This document shows, one piece after another, positions 35,675 through 44,217 of a stretch of DNA of 64,000 nt. How positions within the stretch are numbered: the stretch's first letter is position 1; every line of letters begins with the position of its first letter. Under the pieces are notes generated by a model. The model searched no databases. It had not been told where the DNA came from and worked only from the letters and a program-made list of their open reading frames with translations. Origin of the DNA: Paramixta manurensis (GTDB lineage Bacteria > Pseudomonadota > Gammaproteobacteria > Enterobacterales > Enterobacteriaceae); assembly GCF_013285385.1 (NCBI RefSeq), contig NZ_CP054212.1, forward strand, positions 2,108,001-2,172,000, in the 5' to 3' direction. A program made the position numbers and the translations under genes.

Positions 35675-35700
35675 AAAAAAAAGGGCCGGAATTCGGCCCT
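35675..35700 (-). terminator. Intrinsic terminator of tcyP
   Basis: On the minus strand AGGGCCG-AATTC-CGGCCCT is followed by eight T, just beyond the tcyP stop. Confidence 0.85.
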
Positions 35701-35718
35701 AAGTCATCATTAGAATGG

Positions 35719-37110
35719 TTAGCGATGTGCCAGTTCGGTAGGCTCATCCTGATTAAGCACTGATTTATCTGTCTGACGTAGCCAGTGGCTGGTCAGTGAA
35801 CCGGCGGTCATCGAGCCATTCACATTCAGCGCGGTACGCCCCATATCAATCAGCGGTTCTATTGAGATCAACAACGCGACGAGGGTGACCGGCAGCCCCA
35901 TTGCGGGCAGCACCATCAGCGCGGCGAAGGTTGCGCCGCCGCCTACGCCAGCAACACCGGCTGAACTGAGGGTAACGATGCCGACCAGGGTTGCAATCCA
36001 AACCGGGTCGAGCGGGTTAATCCCAACCGTTGGCGCGACCATTACCGCCAGCATCGTCGGATAGAGACCGGCGCAACCGTTCTGACCAATGGTGGCGCCA
36101 AAGGAGGCCGAGAAGCTGGCGATCGATTCCGGTACGCCAAGGCGCAGAGTCTGCGCTTCCACGTTCAGCGGAATGGTGGCGGCGCTGGAGCGGCTGGTGA
36201 ACGCGAAGGTGATCACCGGCCAGACTTTGCGGAAAAAGCGCAGGGGATTAATACCATTAACCGACAGCAGTAACCCATGCACGGCAAACATAATCGCCAG
36301 GCCCAGATAAGAGGCGACCACGAAACCGCCTAGCTTAACAATGTCATGCAGATTAGAGCCGGCGACCACTTTAGTCATTAGGGCCAGAACGCCATACGGC
36401 GTCAGCTTCATGATTAAACGCACCAGCTTCATGACCAGCGACTGTAGCGTATCGATCGCGACCAGTACGCGCTGGCCTTTCTCACTATCATCTTTCAGCA
36501 GTTGCAGTGCGGCAACGCCAAGGAATGCCGCAAAAATTACCACGCTGATGATTGACGTTGGGCTGGCGCCGGTTAAATCGGCAAAGGGGTTCTTCGGTAC
36601 AAAAGAGAGCAGCAATTGCGGCACAGTCAGATCGGCCACCTTGCCCACATAATTGTTTTGCAGCGCGGCGAGACGTGCAGTCTCTTGGCTTCCCTGAACC
36701 AAACCTTCGGCGGTGAGGCCAAACAGTTGGGTAACAAACACCCCAACTAAGGCGGCAATCGCGGTGGTAAACAGCAGCACACCAATGGTCAGCAGGCTAA
36801 TTTTACCCAGCGAAGAGGCATTGTGCAGGCGCGCGACCGCGCTCAGGATAGAGGCAAAGACCAGCGGCATTACAATCATCTGTAACAACTGCACATAGCC
36901 GTTACCGACGATATTGAACCACTCAATTGACGCTTTCACTATTGGCGCATTTTCACCGTAAATCACCTGTAAGGCGAAGCCGAAAATCACGCCGAAGAGT
37001 AGGCCTGTAAGAACCTTTTTCGCCAGGCTCCAGTTAGACTTTCCGGTTTTTGCCAGAAGCAGAAGTAGCGCCACAAACGCCACAATATTAAGAATGAGCG
37101 GTAAGTTCAT
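35719..37110 (-). CDS. tcyP: L-cystine importer TcyP
   Basis: 463-residue inner-membrane symporter of the dicarboxylate/amino acid:cation family, known in E. coli (YdjN) to import cystine. About eight to nine helices and re-entrant loops; hallmarks are TSRSSAATIPLNVEAQ and the GQNGCAGLYPTMLAV stretch, plus the N-terminal NWSLAKKVLTGLLFGVIFG. Length equals the E. coli protein. Possible sulfur control is not visible in the sequence. The 180 bases upstream show no second gene. Confidence 0.95.
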   Translation of the reverse strand: MNLPLILNIVAFVALLLLLAKTGKSNWSLAKKVLTGLLFGVIFGFALQVIYGENAPIVKASIEWFNIVGNGYVQLLQMIVMPLVFASILSAVARLHNASSLGKISLLTIGVLLFTTAIAALVGVFVTQLFGLTAEGLVQGSQETARLAALQNNYVGKVADLTVPQLLLSFVPKNPFADLTGASPTSIISVVIFAAFLGVAALQLLKDDSEKGQRVLVAIDTLQSLVMKLVRLIMKLTPYGVLALMTKVVAGSNLHDIVKLGGFVVASYLGLAIMFAVHGLLLSVNGINPLRFFRKVWPVITFAFTSRSSAATIPLNVEAQTLRLGVPESIASFSASFGATIGQNGCAGLYPTMLAVMVAPTVGINPLDPVWIATLVGIVTLSSAGVAGVGGGATFAALMVLPAMGLPVTLVALLISIEPLIDMGRTALNVNGSMTAGSLTSHWLRQTDKSVLNQDEPTELAHR

Positions 37111-37290
37111 CCTGGTTCTCCGTTAGCTACCTATCCACGACAAGACGCTGTGGTAGGTGTAAGTCATGATAATTTTTATCGCGCAGGACATTGCGCCAGT
37201 GTGATCATGGTAACAGTTCGTTTTGGTGCAACCTTAGAACCAAAAGGAATGGGATATAACTTTTCGCTGGTTATTGTCTGTTTTATGCGC

Positions 37291-37872
37291 TTATGGGTGA
37301 TTAATTAACCGAATGAAAGTATTTTCCAGGTTATTAATGACTTGCGCGGGCCAACCCGTTGCACCAAAAGGCGGCATGCCCGCCGGAAACCACAATGCAT
37401 AACCCACCAAACCCAGGCATAACGCGCGCTCTAACTGGTTCCCTTTTTGACTATTTAACAGCGGCAAACGGAAACGCCAGCGGCATGGCCACAGCAACGG
37501 CACGCCTGCGGGCGTCAACATGTCGGCAGCAATATGGCTTAGATAGCCCAGCACCATGCCCTGAAAAGCATCGGCCGGTAGCCAACCGTCGCGCGGCATG
37601 TGTAAATGGAACAGCGCCAGTGCGCCAAGCACCGCCAGCAGGCTATGGGTAAAGCCGCGGTGCCCAAACAGGCGGGCTATCGGCTGTGAGATCCATTTTA
37701 AACGTTGCCCAAGCACTGATTTAGGATGATCAATATCCGGTAACAGGCAGGTCAGCAGCACTGCCGGGAGAATATGCCACCAATCCCCTTGTGCCAGCGC
37801 CGGGGTTAGCTCCGCACGTTTGGCAAAGATAGCGCTGGCAATCGCGAAAATAACATGGCCTTCGGCGGTCAT
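37291..37872 (-). CDS. ydjM: YdjM, LexA-regulated membrane metal-dependent hydrolase family
   Basis: 193-residue inner-membrane protein of the YdjM/DUF457 family, annotated as membrane-bound metal-dependent hydrolase; activity untested. His/Asp motifs DIDHPKSVLGQRL and FGHRGFTHSLLAVL, and GYLSHIAADMLTPAGVPLLWP, probably bind metal. The ATG at 37872 (MTAEGHVIF) matches the family start. Longer in-frame starts at 37890 and beyond would translate through the LexA boxes. Confidence 0.9.
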   Translation of the reverse strand: MTAEGHVIFAIASAIFAKRAELTPALAQGDWWHILPAVLLTCLLPDIDHPKSVLGQRLKWISQPIARLFGHRGFTHSLLAVLGALALFHLHMPRDGWLPADAFQGMVLGYLSHIAADMLTPAGVPLLWPCRWRFRLPLLNSQKGNQLERALCLGLVGYALWFPAGMPPFGATGWPAQVINNLENTFIRLINHP

Positions 37873-37890
37873 CAGGAAACTCGGATACAT

Positions 37891-37928
37891 GGCTGTCGAT
37901 GCATCCAGTATAGGGGATTTATACAGTA
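37891..37928 (-). promoter_or_regulatory. Two tandem LexA boxes of ydjM
   Basis: Minus strand: TACTGTATAAATCCCCTATA (37928-37909) and TACTGGATGCATCGACAGCC (37910-37891), overlapping by two bases. The second keeps CTG-N10-CAG symmetry (CTGG-N8-ACAG); the first has a perfect left half and a poor right half. They lie 19-56 bases before the start codon. E. coli ydjM is an SOS gene. Confidence 0.7.
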
Positions 37929-38027
37929 GAAAGGAATGGGTGACGCTGTAACGAAAAATAAATAAAGGGGCAGCAGTATCCATCAGAACGGTCGCGATAA
38001 CCGGCGTGAAACCGCGACCTTAGGTAA

Positions 38028-38789
38028 TTAGCGCGCCAGCCAACCGCCATCGACTGCCAGCGTGTAGCCGTTAACATAATCTGCCGCGCTGGACGCCAGG
38101 AAAACCACCGGGCCGCTCATATCGTCCGGCTTACCCCAACGTCCGGCAGGAATACGGCCGAGAATCTCTTGATTACGCTCTTCATCGCTGCGTAATTGCT
38201 CGGTGTTATTGGTTGCCATATAGCCGGGCGCGATAGCGTTCACATTGATATTATGTTTCGCCCACTCATTCGCCATCAGGCGGGTGAGGCCCATGACTGC
38301 GCTTTTCGACGCGGTGTATGACGGAACCCGAATACCGCCCTGGAAGGAGAGCATTGACGCAATATTGATGATCTTACCGCCCTGGCCCTGGTGGATAAAT
38401 TGACGGGCAACCGCCTGCGAAAGGAAGAATACCGTTTTGCTATTGATATTCATCACATCATCCCAGTCTTGTTCGCTGAACTCAATGGCGTCCGCGCGGC
38501 GAATGATACCGGCATTATTGACCAGAATATCAAGGCGCCCAAACGCCTGAACCGCTTCTTCTACTACCCGCGTCACACAACCCGTATCGGTTAGATCGGC
38601 ATCAATGCTGTAAAAACGCCGCCCAAGCGCTTCAACCTGCGCCTGAGTATCATCGGGGCCGGAGCGATTGACGCCAATAATGTCACACCCGGCCTGCGCC
38701 AGCCCGAGAGCCATTCCCTGACCTAATCCAGTATTGCAACCGGTAATCAGCGCCACTTTGCCTTCAAGATTAAATGCATTAAGAATCAT
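38028..38789 (-). CDS. kduD: 2-dehydro-3-deoxy-D-gluconate 5-dehydrogenase
   Basis: 253-residue SDR enzyme reducing 2,5-diketo-3-deoxygluconate to KDG in pectin/hexuronate breakdown. Motifs: ALITGCNTGLGQGMA (cofactor), DILVNNAGIIRR, IINIASMLSFQGG and YTASKSAVMG with catalytic Ser, Tyr and Lys, and VNGYTLAVDGGWLAR. The ATG at 38789 follows AGGAAGGAAG and gives the family length. Second gene of the kduI-kduD operon, 57 bases after kduI. Confidence 0.96.
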   Translation of the reverse strand: MILNAFNLEGKVALITGCNTGLGQGMALGLAQAGCDIIGVNRSGPDDTQAQVEALGRRFYSIDADLTDTGCVTRVVEEAVQAFGRLDILVNNAGIIRRADAIEFSEQDWDDVMNINSKTVFFLSQAVARQFIHQGQGGKIINIASMLSFQGGIRVPSYTASKSAVMGLTRLMANEWAKHNINVNAIAPGYMATNNTEQLRSDEERNQEILGRIPAGRWGKPDDMSGPVVFLASSAADYVNGYTLAVDGGWLAR

Positions 38790-38846
38790 ACTTCGCTTCC
38801 TTCCTGTTCCTGTCATTCGAACAGCCGCCAGGGCTGATCGATATGC

Positions 38847-39683
38847 TTAGCGCAGTTCGCTCACTTTAACGTGATCCATATCATCGAATACCTGGTTTTC
38901 ACCGACCATTCCCCAAATAAAGGTATAGCGTTTGGTCCCCACGCCCGCGTGAATGGACCAGCTTGGTGAAATCACCGCCTGCTCGTTGTGTACCAATAAG
39001 TGACGGGTTTCTTGTGGTTGCCCCATCATATGGAACACCGCGGTATCCTCATCCATATCAAAGTAGAAGTAGACTTCCATACGGCGTTCGTGGGTATGAC
39101 AAGGCATGGTATTCCACAGGTTACCGTCTTCCAGTTTGGTTAACCCCATGGTTAGCTGGCAGGTGGGTAACACATCCGGCACGATGAATTTGTTGATGGT
39201 GCGGCGGTTACTGGTTTCCGCAGCGCCCAGCGTGGCTGACGAAGCTTCTTGCAGGGTGATTTTTTTGTTTGGCCAGGTGGTATGGGCCGGAGCGCTGTTG
39301 TAATAAAACTTCGCCGGTTTACTGGCATCACTGCTTTTAAATACTACTGACTGCGCGCCCATCCCGACATACAACGCTTCCTGATGGCCGATCTCCCAAG
39401 TTTTACCATCAACTTCAATGAGGCCAGGGCCGCCAATGTTGATAACGCCTAATTCACGACGCTCAAGAAAATAACTGACGCCCAGTTGTTTCCCAACCTC
39501 ACTGCCAATGGTGACGCTTTGATGCACCGGCATTACGCCGCCAATAATAATTCGGTCAATATGGTTGTAAGTCATGGTGTAATTGTCAGCGTCGAAAATC
39601 TTTTCAATCAGGAACTCGCGGCGCAGACCGTCGGTATCTAACTGTTTAGCGTGATCGCTATGGATGCTTTGACGAACGTGCAT
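38847..39683 (-). CDS. kduI: 5-keto-4-deoxyuronate isomerase
   Basis: 278-residue cupin enzyme converting 5-keto-4-deoxyuronate (from unsaturated galacturonate) to 2,5-diketo-3-deoxygluconate, the substrate of KduD. Zinc site in NTMPCHTHERRMEVYFYF; other signatures are VSYFLERRELGVINIGGPG and SPSWSIHAGVGTKRYTFIWG. Full length, with GAGAGG before the ATG. A KdgR operator lies upstream. No pectate lyase or oligogalacturonide transporter is encoded nearby. Confidence 0.97.
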   Translation of the reverse strand: MHVRQSIHSDHAKQLDTDGLRREFLIEKIFDADNYTMTYNHIDRIIIGGVMPVHQSVTIGSEVGKQLGVSYFLERRELGVINIGGPGLIEVDGKTWEIGHQEALYVGMGAQSVVFKSSDASKPAKFYYNSAPAHTTWPNKKITLQEASSATLGAAETSNRRTINKFIVPDVLPTCQLTMGLTKLEDGNLWNTMPCHTHERRMEVYFYFDMDEDTAVFHMMGQPQETRHLLVHNEQAVISPSWSIHAGVGTKRYTFIWGMVGENQVFDDMDHVKVSELR

Positions 39684-39779
39684 GTCGATGCCTCTCCGAT
39701 GTGCGGGTTATCAGGTGTAACCGTGGTTTACACGGGGCGATAACGGCATCATAGGCACGATGGGATGTGAATTCAATAA

Positions 39780-39800
39780 AAATGAAATGGCGTTTTATTT
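39780..39800 (-). promoter_or_regulatory. KdgR operator of kduID
   Basis: The 21-base stretch reads AAATGAAATG-G-CGTTTTATTT and fits every position of the KdgR consensus (AAATRAAAY-RNY-RTTTYATTT). It starts 97 bases upstream of the kduI ATG. KdgR represses pectin catabolic genes and is released by KDG. Confidence 0.8.
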
Positions 39801-39838
39801 ATTTTGTCAGGCAGATCATATTTGTTGAAAATAAATCG

Positions 39839-39857
39839 GGCCGCACCCGGCGCGGCC
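39839..39857 (-). terminator. Possible terminator after hxpB
   Basis: On the minus strand GGCCGC and GCGGCC flank a seven-base loop, followed by CGATTTATTTTC. Short stem and interrupted T-tract make it weak. It lies 32 bases beyond the hxpB stop. Confidence 0.4.
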
Positions 39858-39889
39858 GCAAATTATTGCTAAACAGGGGGCGGTAAACC

Positions 39890-40558
39890 TTAGCCGACCA
39901 GGTGTTGCCGTGCGAGTTGCTCTAGCGAGCCAAGCTTGACGTCCGCTAACGCCCAACGCTTGTCATCGCGGTATTCCGCTGCCGGAACGACAATCGAACG
40001 CATACGCGCCGCTTTGGTCGCCACCATACCGTTAACCGAGTCTTCCAGTGTCACGCAGTTAAGCGGGTCGACACCGAGGCCTGCAGCAGCATCAAGATAA
40101 ACCTGCGGATGCGGCTTGCTATAAGGCAACGCTTCGGCAGAAGCCACTACCGCGAAATAGTGGCGTAAATTGAACAACTCAAGCACGCGTTCCAGCATAT
40201 GCAACGGAGAGGCAGAAGCGAGGCCCACTTTTAACCCATTGGCATGGCACAACTGCAAAGCGTGCTCAACGCCGGGTAACAGCGGACGGGTTTCTTCTAC
40301 CAAATTAATCGCCCGGGTAATAATCCGCTGTGTGACTTCTGGCAGGCTTGGGCCGTTCCACGGTACGGTTTCATACCACATCCGCACCACTTGATCGATG
40401 CGTAACCCCAGCGTATCCGGCAACTCACCGGCGCGCGATAAATCAATATCCAGCGTGGCTAAAATATCCCGCTCGGCGCGATCCCATAAAGGCTCAGAAT
40501 CGACCAACAGGCCGTCCATATCAAAGATCGCGGCAAGCACGGGGCGAGAATAAGACAT
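39890..40558 (-). CDS. hxpB: Hexitol/sugar phosphatase HxpB (YniC)
   Basis: 222-residue cytoplasmic HAD-superfamily phosphatase acting on sugar phosphates such as 2-deoxyglucose-6-phosphate and hexitol phosphates. HAD motifs: nucleophile in AAIFDMDGLLVDSEP, Ser/Thr in VGLASASPLHMLE, Lys in YSKPHPQVYL, and the acidic pair in TLEDSVNGM. The ATG at 40558 matches the family start; the upstream open frame is not coding. Divergent from yniB. Confidence 0.95.
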   Translation of the reverse strand: MSYSRPVLAAIFDMDGLLVDSEPLWDRAERDILATLDIDLSRAGELPDTLGLRIDQVVRMWYETVPWNGPSLPEVTQRIITRAINLVEETRPLLPGVEHALQLCHANGLKVGLASASPLHMLERVLELFNLRHYFAVVASAEALPYSKPHPQVYLDAAAGLGVDPLNCVTLEDSVNGMVATKAARMRSIVVPAAEYRDDKRWALADVKLGSLEQLARQHLVG

Positions 40559-40712
40559 ACAACAACTCCATTTTATGGTTTTGCAACACCTTATCATGAA
40601 GCGCAACCCGGGGTGAATGAGCCGCCTGCTACGCGAATGGCTGATATTTTCCAGGCGCTTTTGATGTAGTCGGGGTAGACTTATTGCCAAACGAAAGGTG
40701 CAAGGAGAAACC

Positions 40713-41249
40713 ATGACTTATCAACAGGCTGGCAGAGTCGCCATCCTTAAACGCATTATTGGCTGGATTATCTTTATTCCGGCGCTGCTATCGACGTTGA
40801 TTTCTCTGCTGAGCTTTATGTTCAGACACAGTGAAAAAAAACCGGGTATTGATGCGGTAATGCTCGATTTTGTGCATGTTATGATTGATATGATTCGCTT
40901 CAACACGCCTTTTCTCGGCTTCTTTTGGCGCAATGCGCCGGTGCCGGAGTTTCATGGCGCCAGTGATGCGTTGTTCTGGATTATCTATATTTTGATTTTT
41001 GTTGGGTTGGCGCTGCAGGCTTCAGGCGCGCGGATGTGGCGTCAGTCACGCCACCTCAAGGAAGGAGTAGAAGATCAAATGATTCTGGAAAATGCCAAGG
41101 GCAGCGAAGGGCGCAGTCGCCAGGAACTGGAGGCGAAAATTGTGGTACCGCGCCACACGATCTTTCTGCAAATATTCCCGCTCTATATTTTGCCGGTGAT
41201 TATTGCCGTCGTCGGGTATTTTGTGTTGAAACTGGTTGGGTTTATTTAG
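40713..41249 (+). CDS. yniB: YniB family inner-membrane protein
   Basis: 178-residue membrane protein of the YniB family, function unknown. Three to four hydrophobic segments, the first at LKRIIGWIIFIPALLSTLISLL and the last at YILPVIIAVVGYFVLKLVGFI. The cytoplasmic loop GVEDQMILENAKGSEGRSRQELEAKIVVP is typical. ATG at 40713 follows AAGGAG. Convergent with yniA as in E. coli. Confidence 0.92.
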   Translation: MTYQQAGRVAILKRIIGWIIFIPALLSTLISLLSFMFRHSEKKPGIDAVMLDFVHVMIDMIRFNTPFLGFFWRNAPVPEFHGASDALFWIIYILIFVGLALQASGARMWRQSRHLKEGVEDQMILENAKGSEGRSRQELEAKIVVPRHTIFLQIFPLYILPVIIAVVGYFVLKLVGFI

Positions 41250-41263
41250 CCGTAACTAGCGCC

Positions 41264-41290
41264 AGTCAGGCCGGCCTGGCCTGACTTTTA
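41264..41290 (+). terminator. Terminator of yniB overlapping the 3' end of yniA
   Basis: AGTCAGGCC (41264-41272) and GGCCTGACT (41278-41286) form a nine-bp stem followed by TTTTA on the plus strand. The stem includes the last codons and stop of the convergent yniA. Confidence 0.7.
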
Positions 41291-42159
41291 CCTAACTCGT
41301 CTTGCTCAAGCAGCGCACCAATCGCCCGCTGCGCTTCTCCCAACCAGCTCCCGCCGAACACATTGGCGCGGTTAAGCAAATAATAGAGTTGATAAATCGG
41401 TTGACGCTCCAGGAAACCGGCCGGTAAAGGCCAGACGGACTGATAGCCATCATAGATTTGCGGCGGCAACGCGGAAAACCACGGTAACATTGCCAAGTCG
41501 CATTCCCGATCGCCCCAGTAGCAGGCGGGATCAAAAATCCATGGACCACTGTCGCTGCCGGCACAATTTGCCGGCCACAAATCGCCATGAAGTAGCGAGG
41601 GCTGCGGGTGGTGGCTGGCTAGCGCACGCTGTACGCAATCGACGATCACCTCCATATCACCATACTGGATGCCTTTTTCCGCCGCTAACTGGAGTTGCCA
41701 GCCGATCCGTTGCTCAGCAAAGAACACCGACCAGCGTCGCAACCAACTGTTAGGCTGAGGGGAGGTAGTGATATTGTTATCGAAATCAAGGCCGAACTGG
41801 GGTTGTTCACTCCACTGATGCAATTTGGCTAACTGCTGCCCCAATTGCCAGGCGCTGTGAGCATCCAGCGGTTTAACCGGTAGATACTCCAGCAATAAGA
41901 AACTGTAATCCCGATCGCTGCCCACGCCATAAACCTGTGGTACACGAACGGTTTGGCTGCGCGCCAGCAATGCAAGCTGGTCGGCTTCCCAGGTGAAGAG
42001 GGTGAGCATGTCGCGGCTATTACATTTGACGAATACCTCATATTCGCCGTAACGGAGGCGCCAGGTGGTATGAACATCCCCTCCGGCAAGCTCGGTGCGT
42101 TGACTAATCTCCGCGTTTCCTAACTGTTCACTCAACAGACGACTAATGGCTGACCACAT
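41266..42159 (-). CDS. yniA: YniA, fructosamine kinase-like protein
   Basis: 297-residue protein of the fructosamine/ketosamine-3-kinase family (APH-like kinase fold), which phosphorylates glycated lysines in related enzymes; the E. coli substrate is unsettled. Kinase-like motifs: FVKCNSRDML near residue 50 (ATP Lys), catalytic LLHGDLWPANC near 195 and metal-binding FDPACYWGDRECDLAM. The ATG at 42159 (MWSAISRLLSEQLG) matches the family start. Confidence 0.94.
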   Translation of the reverse strand: MWSAISRLLSEQLGNAEISQRTELAGGDVHTTWRLRYGEYEVFVKCNSRDMLTLFTWEADQLALLARSQTVRVPQVYGVGSDRDYSFLLLEYLPVKPLDAHSAWQLGQQLAKLHQWSEQPQFGLDFDNNITTSPQPNSWLRRWSVFFAEQRIGWQLQLAAEKGIQYGDMEVIVDCVQRALASHHPQPSLLHGDLWPANCAGSDSGPWIFDPACYWGDRECDLAMLPWFSALPPQIYDGYQSVWPLPAGFLERQPIYQLYYLLNRANVFGGSWLGEAQRAIGALLEQDELGKSQARPA

Positions 42160-42263
42160 TGGGTATTCCTCTTTTTCGCTGCGTAATGTCAATTGTAACG
42201 CTTAAATTTCACACAAAGCCAGCGCTTGCGCGCAATGGTTGGCTGACGGTTACCGTCGCAGCA

Positions 42264-42554
42264 TCATTTCTGCTGTTTTAAAAACGCTTCCAGCGTTTGG
42301 ACTTCAACTTCTGGTTTGTGTTTCAGCACCATTTCGCCAAGGCCTTGCGCTTGTTGCTGAATTTCTTGCTGAGTTAGGGCGCTGACAATCCCGTAACTGT
42401 TGGTTCCTAACTCATGGGGCTTGCCATCGGCATCACTCATGGTGGTGTCAAAACCGCCGTTTACCATCGCACTGGTTAGTTCAAGAATATCGGACAGGCC
42501 CTGTTCATCATAACGTAACGTGACAATGTAACGATTAACGCTGGTTGCGTTCAT
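42264..42554 (-). CDS. ydiZ: YdiZ family protein
   Basis: 96-residue cytoplasmic protein of the YdiZ family, function unknown. Recognised by RYIVTLRYDEQGLSDILELTSAM and MSDADGKPHELGTNSYGIVSAL. In E. coli it follows pfkB; pfkB is absent here. A ribosome site GAGGTG precedes the ATG. Confidence 0.88.
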   Translation of the reverse strand: MNATSVNRYIVTLRYDEQGLSDILELTSAMVNGGFDTTMSDADGKPHELGTNSYGIVSALTQQEIQQQAQGLGEMVLKHKPEVEVQTLEAFLKQQK

Positions 42555-42978
42555 GATTCACCTCGTTGTTATCGAAAGAATTTTTAGCGTAGACCATCAT
42601 GGACGATGGGGCGAATGAGAGGTGACGGGAATGCGTTAGCGCAGGCGTTTACCGTGCGTCAGAAAGTGCGTTGTAGAGACGGCTGCACCAAAAGAACCGG
42701 TGGGAAGCGGGTAGAGATTAGCACCGTAACGCTGCGGACACAGCATTGCGTGCTGCTCAGGAACATTCTTATAGAAAAGCCCGTGTTTCACGGTTAATTA
42801 CCCTCTATAATGCGCGCCGTTAATGAGATGAATCCCATTAATGGAGCGTGCCAGCCAGGATGCTTAGGAAAAAGAGCGATTTAATACTTTTTTACAAAAA
42901 TTACCGTAAATGGCGTTGATTGTCCTTTAAAACGCTTCAGACTCAACCCTTTTAAAACTGTCGTACGGGTCACATTTA
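42555..42978 (+). promoter_or_regulatory. ydiZ-ydiY gap: candidate ydiY promoter and structured leader
   Basis: 424 bases where E. coli carries pfkB; I find no pfkB remnant. A perfect TATAAT at 42806-42811 (no good -35) is followed at once by a foldable segment: GCGCGC (42812-42817) with GCGTGC (42846-42851) and, inside, TTAATG (42820-42825) with CATTAA (42836-42841). This would be the 5' leader of ydiY, about 165 bases long. Confidence 0.4.
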
Positions 42979-43734
42979 ATGAAAGCGCTTAACAAGCTGT
43001 CTGCAATCCTTTTGCTCTCTGCGGGAGCATTTTGTCACCAGGCTCTGGCTGATAATAACGTGTTTACCTCCATGGATGATCCTTCTACGGCAAAGAAGCC
43101 TTTTGAAGGCAGCGCCTCCGCGGGTTATTTGGCGCAAAGTGGCAACACCACCAGTTCGTCTCTTTCAGCACAAACGAATATGACGTGGTATCAACCTAAT
43201 ACTGCGTATAGTCTGTGGGGTAACGCGTCGAACACCTCGTCGAACGATGAGCGTGCATCAGAAACGTATCAGGTCGGCGGGCGTACCCGTTATAACATGA
43301 CCGACTATGATTACCTGTTTGGTCAGGCAAGCTGGTTAAGCGATCGTTTGAATGGTTATGATGGTCGTACCTTCTTTGCAGCAGGTTATGGGCGCCAGAT
43401 TTTGAACGGCCCGGTACACTCTCTGCGGGTGGAAGCCGGTCCAGGCGTGCGTTACGATGATTTCCATGAGGGCGGCCACCAAACCCAGGCGCTGGCTTAC
43501 GGCGCATTAAGCTACCAATGGCAGCTTACCGATACCACCAAGTTCATTCAGGGGGTGTCAGTGCTGGGTAGTGACGATACTACCGTTAACTCCGAAACTG
43601 GCCTGCAGGTTGCGATTAACGACCACTTCTCGTTGAAGCTGGCGTATAACGTCACCTGGAACCAGGATCCGCCTGATTCGGCGCCGGACCATACCGATAC
43701 CAAAACCTCGGTATTACTGTCCTACGCGATGTAA
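42979..43734 (+). CDS. ydiY: YdiY family outer-membrane protein
   Basis: 251-residue protein of the YdiY/DUF481 family. Signal peptide to about CHQALA, then an N-terminal FTSMDDPSTAKKPFEGSASAGYLAQSGN and a series of amphipathic beta strands ending in a C-terminal aromatic-type strand (SVLLSYAM), as expected of a small outer-membrane barrel. Function unknown; acid-induced in E. coli by report. Complete. Confidence 0.9.
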   Translation: MKALNKLSAILLLSAGAFCHQALADNNVFTSMDDPSTAKKPFEGSASAGYLAQSGNTTSSSLSAQTNMTWYQPNTAYSLWGNASNTSSNDERASETYQVGGRTRYNMTDYDYLFGQASWLSDRLNGYDGRTFFAAGYGRQILNGPVHSLRVEAGPGVRYDDFHEGGHQTQALAYGALSYQWQLTDTTKFIQGVSVLGSDDTTVNSETGLQVAINDHFSLKLAYNVTWNQDPPDSAPDHTDTKTSVLLSYAM

Positions 43735-43740
43735 TGCAAA

Positions 43741-43765
43741 ACGGGCTGCCTAATGGGCAGCCCGT
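43741..43765. terminator. Bidirectional terminator between ydiY and ariR-like gene
   Basis: ACGGGCTGCC (43741-43750) and GGCAGCCCGT (43756-43765) form a ten-bp stem with a five-base loop. The minus strand has TTTT after the stem and the plus strand TATTA, so it can end both convergent transcripts. Confidence 0.8.
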
Positions 43766-43790
43766 TATTAAATACGGCGTGTGATAGCAG

Positions 43791-44048
43791 TTACGCGCTT
43801 AAGTCATCCGGTGTTTGTTGCACCACCATTTCCAGCGCATGACGGTAAATATCCAGTTGTACAACGTCAGATTCTGTCTCCAGCTTCTCCAGCAAACAAA
43901 TGATGATGTCTTTATTGGAAAAGGCGCTCTTACGGCGGCGCAAATCGGCCACGATTTGCTTAATCACTTCGCCTTCGGTTTTCAGTAAATCGCCTGCATT
44001 GTTAAAATAATCGGTAATTTGCCTTGCGCTAGCCGCTACGTCTTGCAT
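43791..44048 (-). CDS. ariR: AriR/YmgB-family small regulator
   Basis: 85-residue protein of the YcgZ-YmgA-AriR family, small dimeric helical proteins linked to biofilm, acid resistance and Rcs signalling in E. coli. Family core: ITDYFNNAGDLLKTEGEVIKQIV, NKDIIICLLEKLETESDVVQLDIYRHALEMVV. Assignment to AriR rather than YmgA is by overall resemblance. In E. coli these genes lie elsewhere, so the location next to thrS is different. A terminator-like hairpin lies in its upstream region (see the candidate RNA). Confidence 0.82.
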   Translation of the reverse strand: MQDVAASARQITDYFNNAGDLLKTEGEVIKQIVADLRRRKSAFSNKDIIICLLEKLETESDVVQLDIYRHALEMVVQQTPDDLSA

Positions 44049-44123
44049 GGTGTTTGCCTCTTACTCGCCAAACGGAGCAGTCCGGGGCGAAAAATGGATG
44101 GGGGCGGATCTGTGCCAGATCAT

Positions 44124-44212
44124 AAAAAAAGAAACCTCTGAAGGTGGAAATCCGGTGCACCTTCAGAGGCGGTGCAGCGCACCTTTCGTTACCGGGTGAT
44201 GATTCACCCACG
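44124..44212 (-). ncRNA. Candidate small RNA or ariR leader attenuator
   Basis: Minus-strand segment of about 89 bases containing three stem-loops: GGGTGA/TCACCC, GGTGC/GCACC, and a perfect 12-bp hairpin CCTCTGAAGGTG/CACCTTCAGAGG (44169-44135) followed by TTTCTTTTTTT. The last is a textbook intrinsic terminator. A promoter lies just upstream. There is no start codon with a ribosome site, so an untranslated RNA is likely. Alternatively it is the leader of ariR, 75 bases further on, with the terminator acting as an attenuator. I do not recognise a known sRNA. Confidence 0.5.
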
Positions 44213-44217
44213 ACAAA

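Noticed and set aside
42606..42797. 63-codon frame in the ydiZ-ydiY gap
   Set aside because: No ribosome site or family match; not a pfkB remnant.
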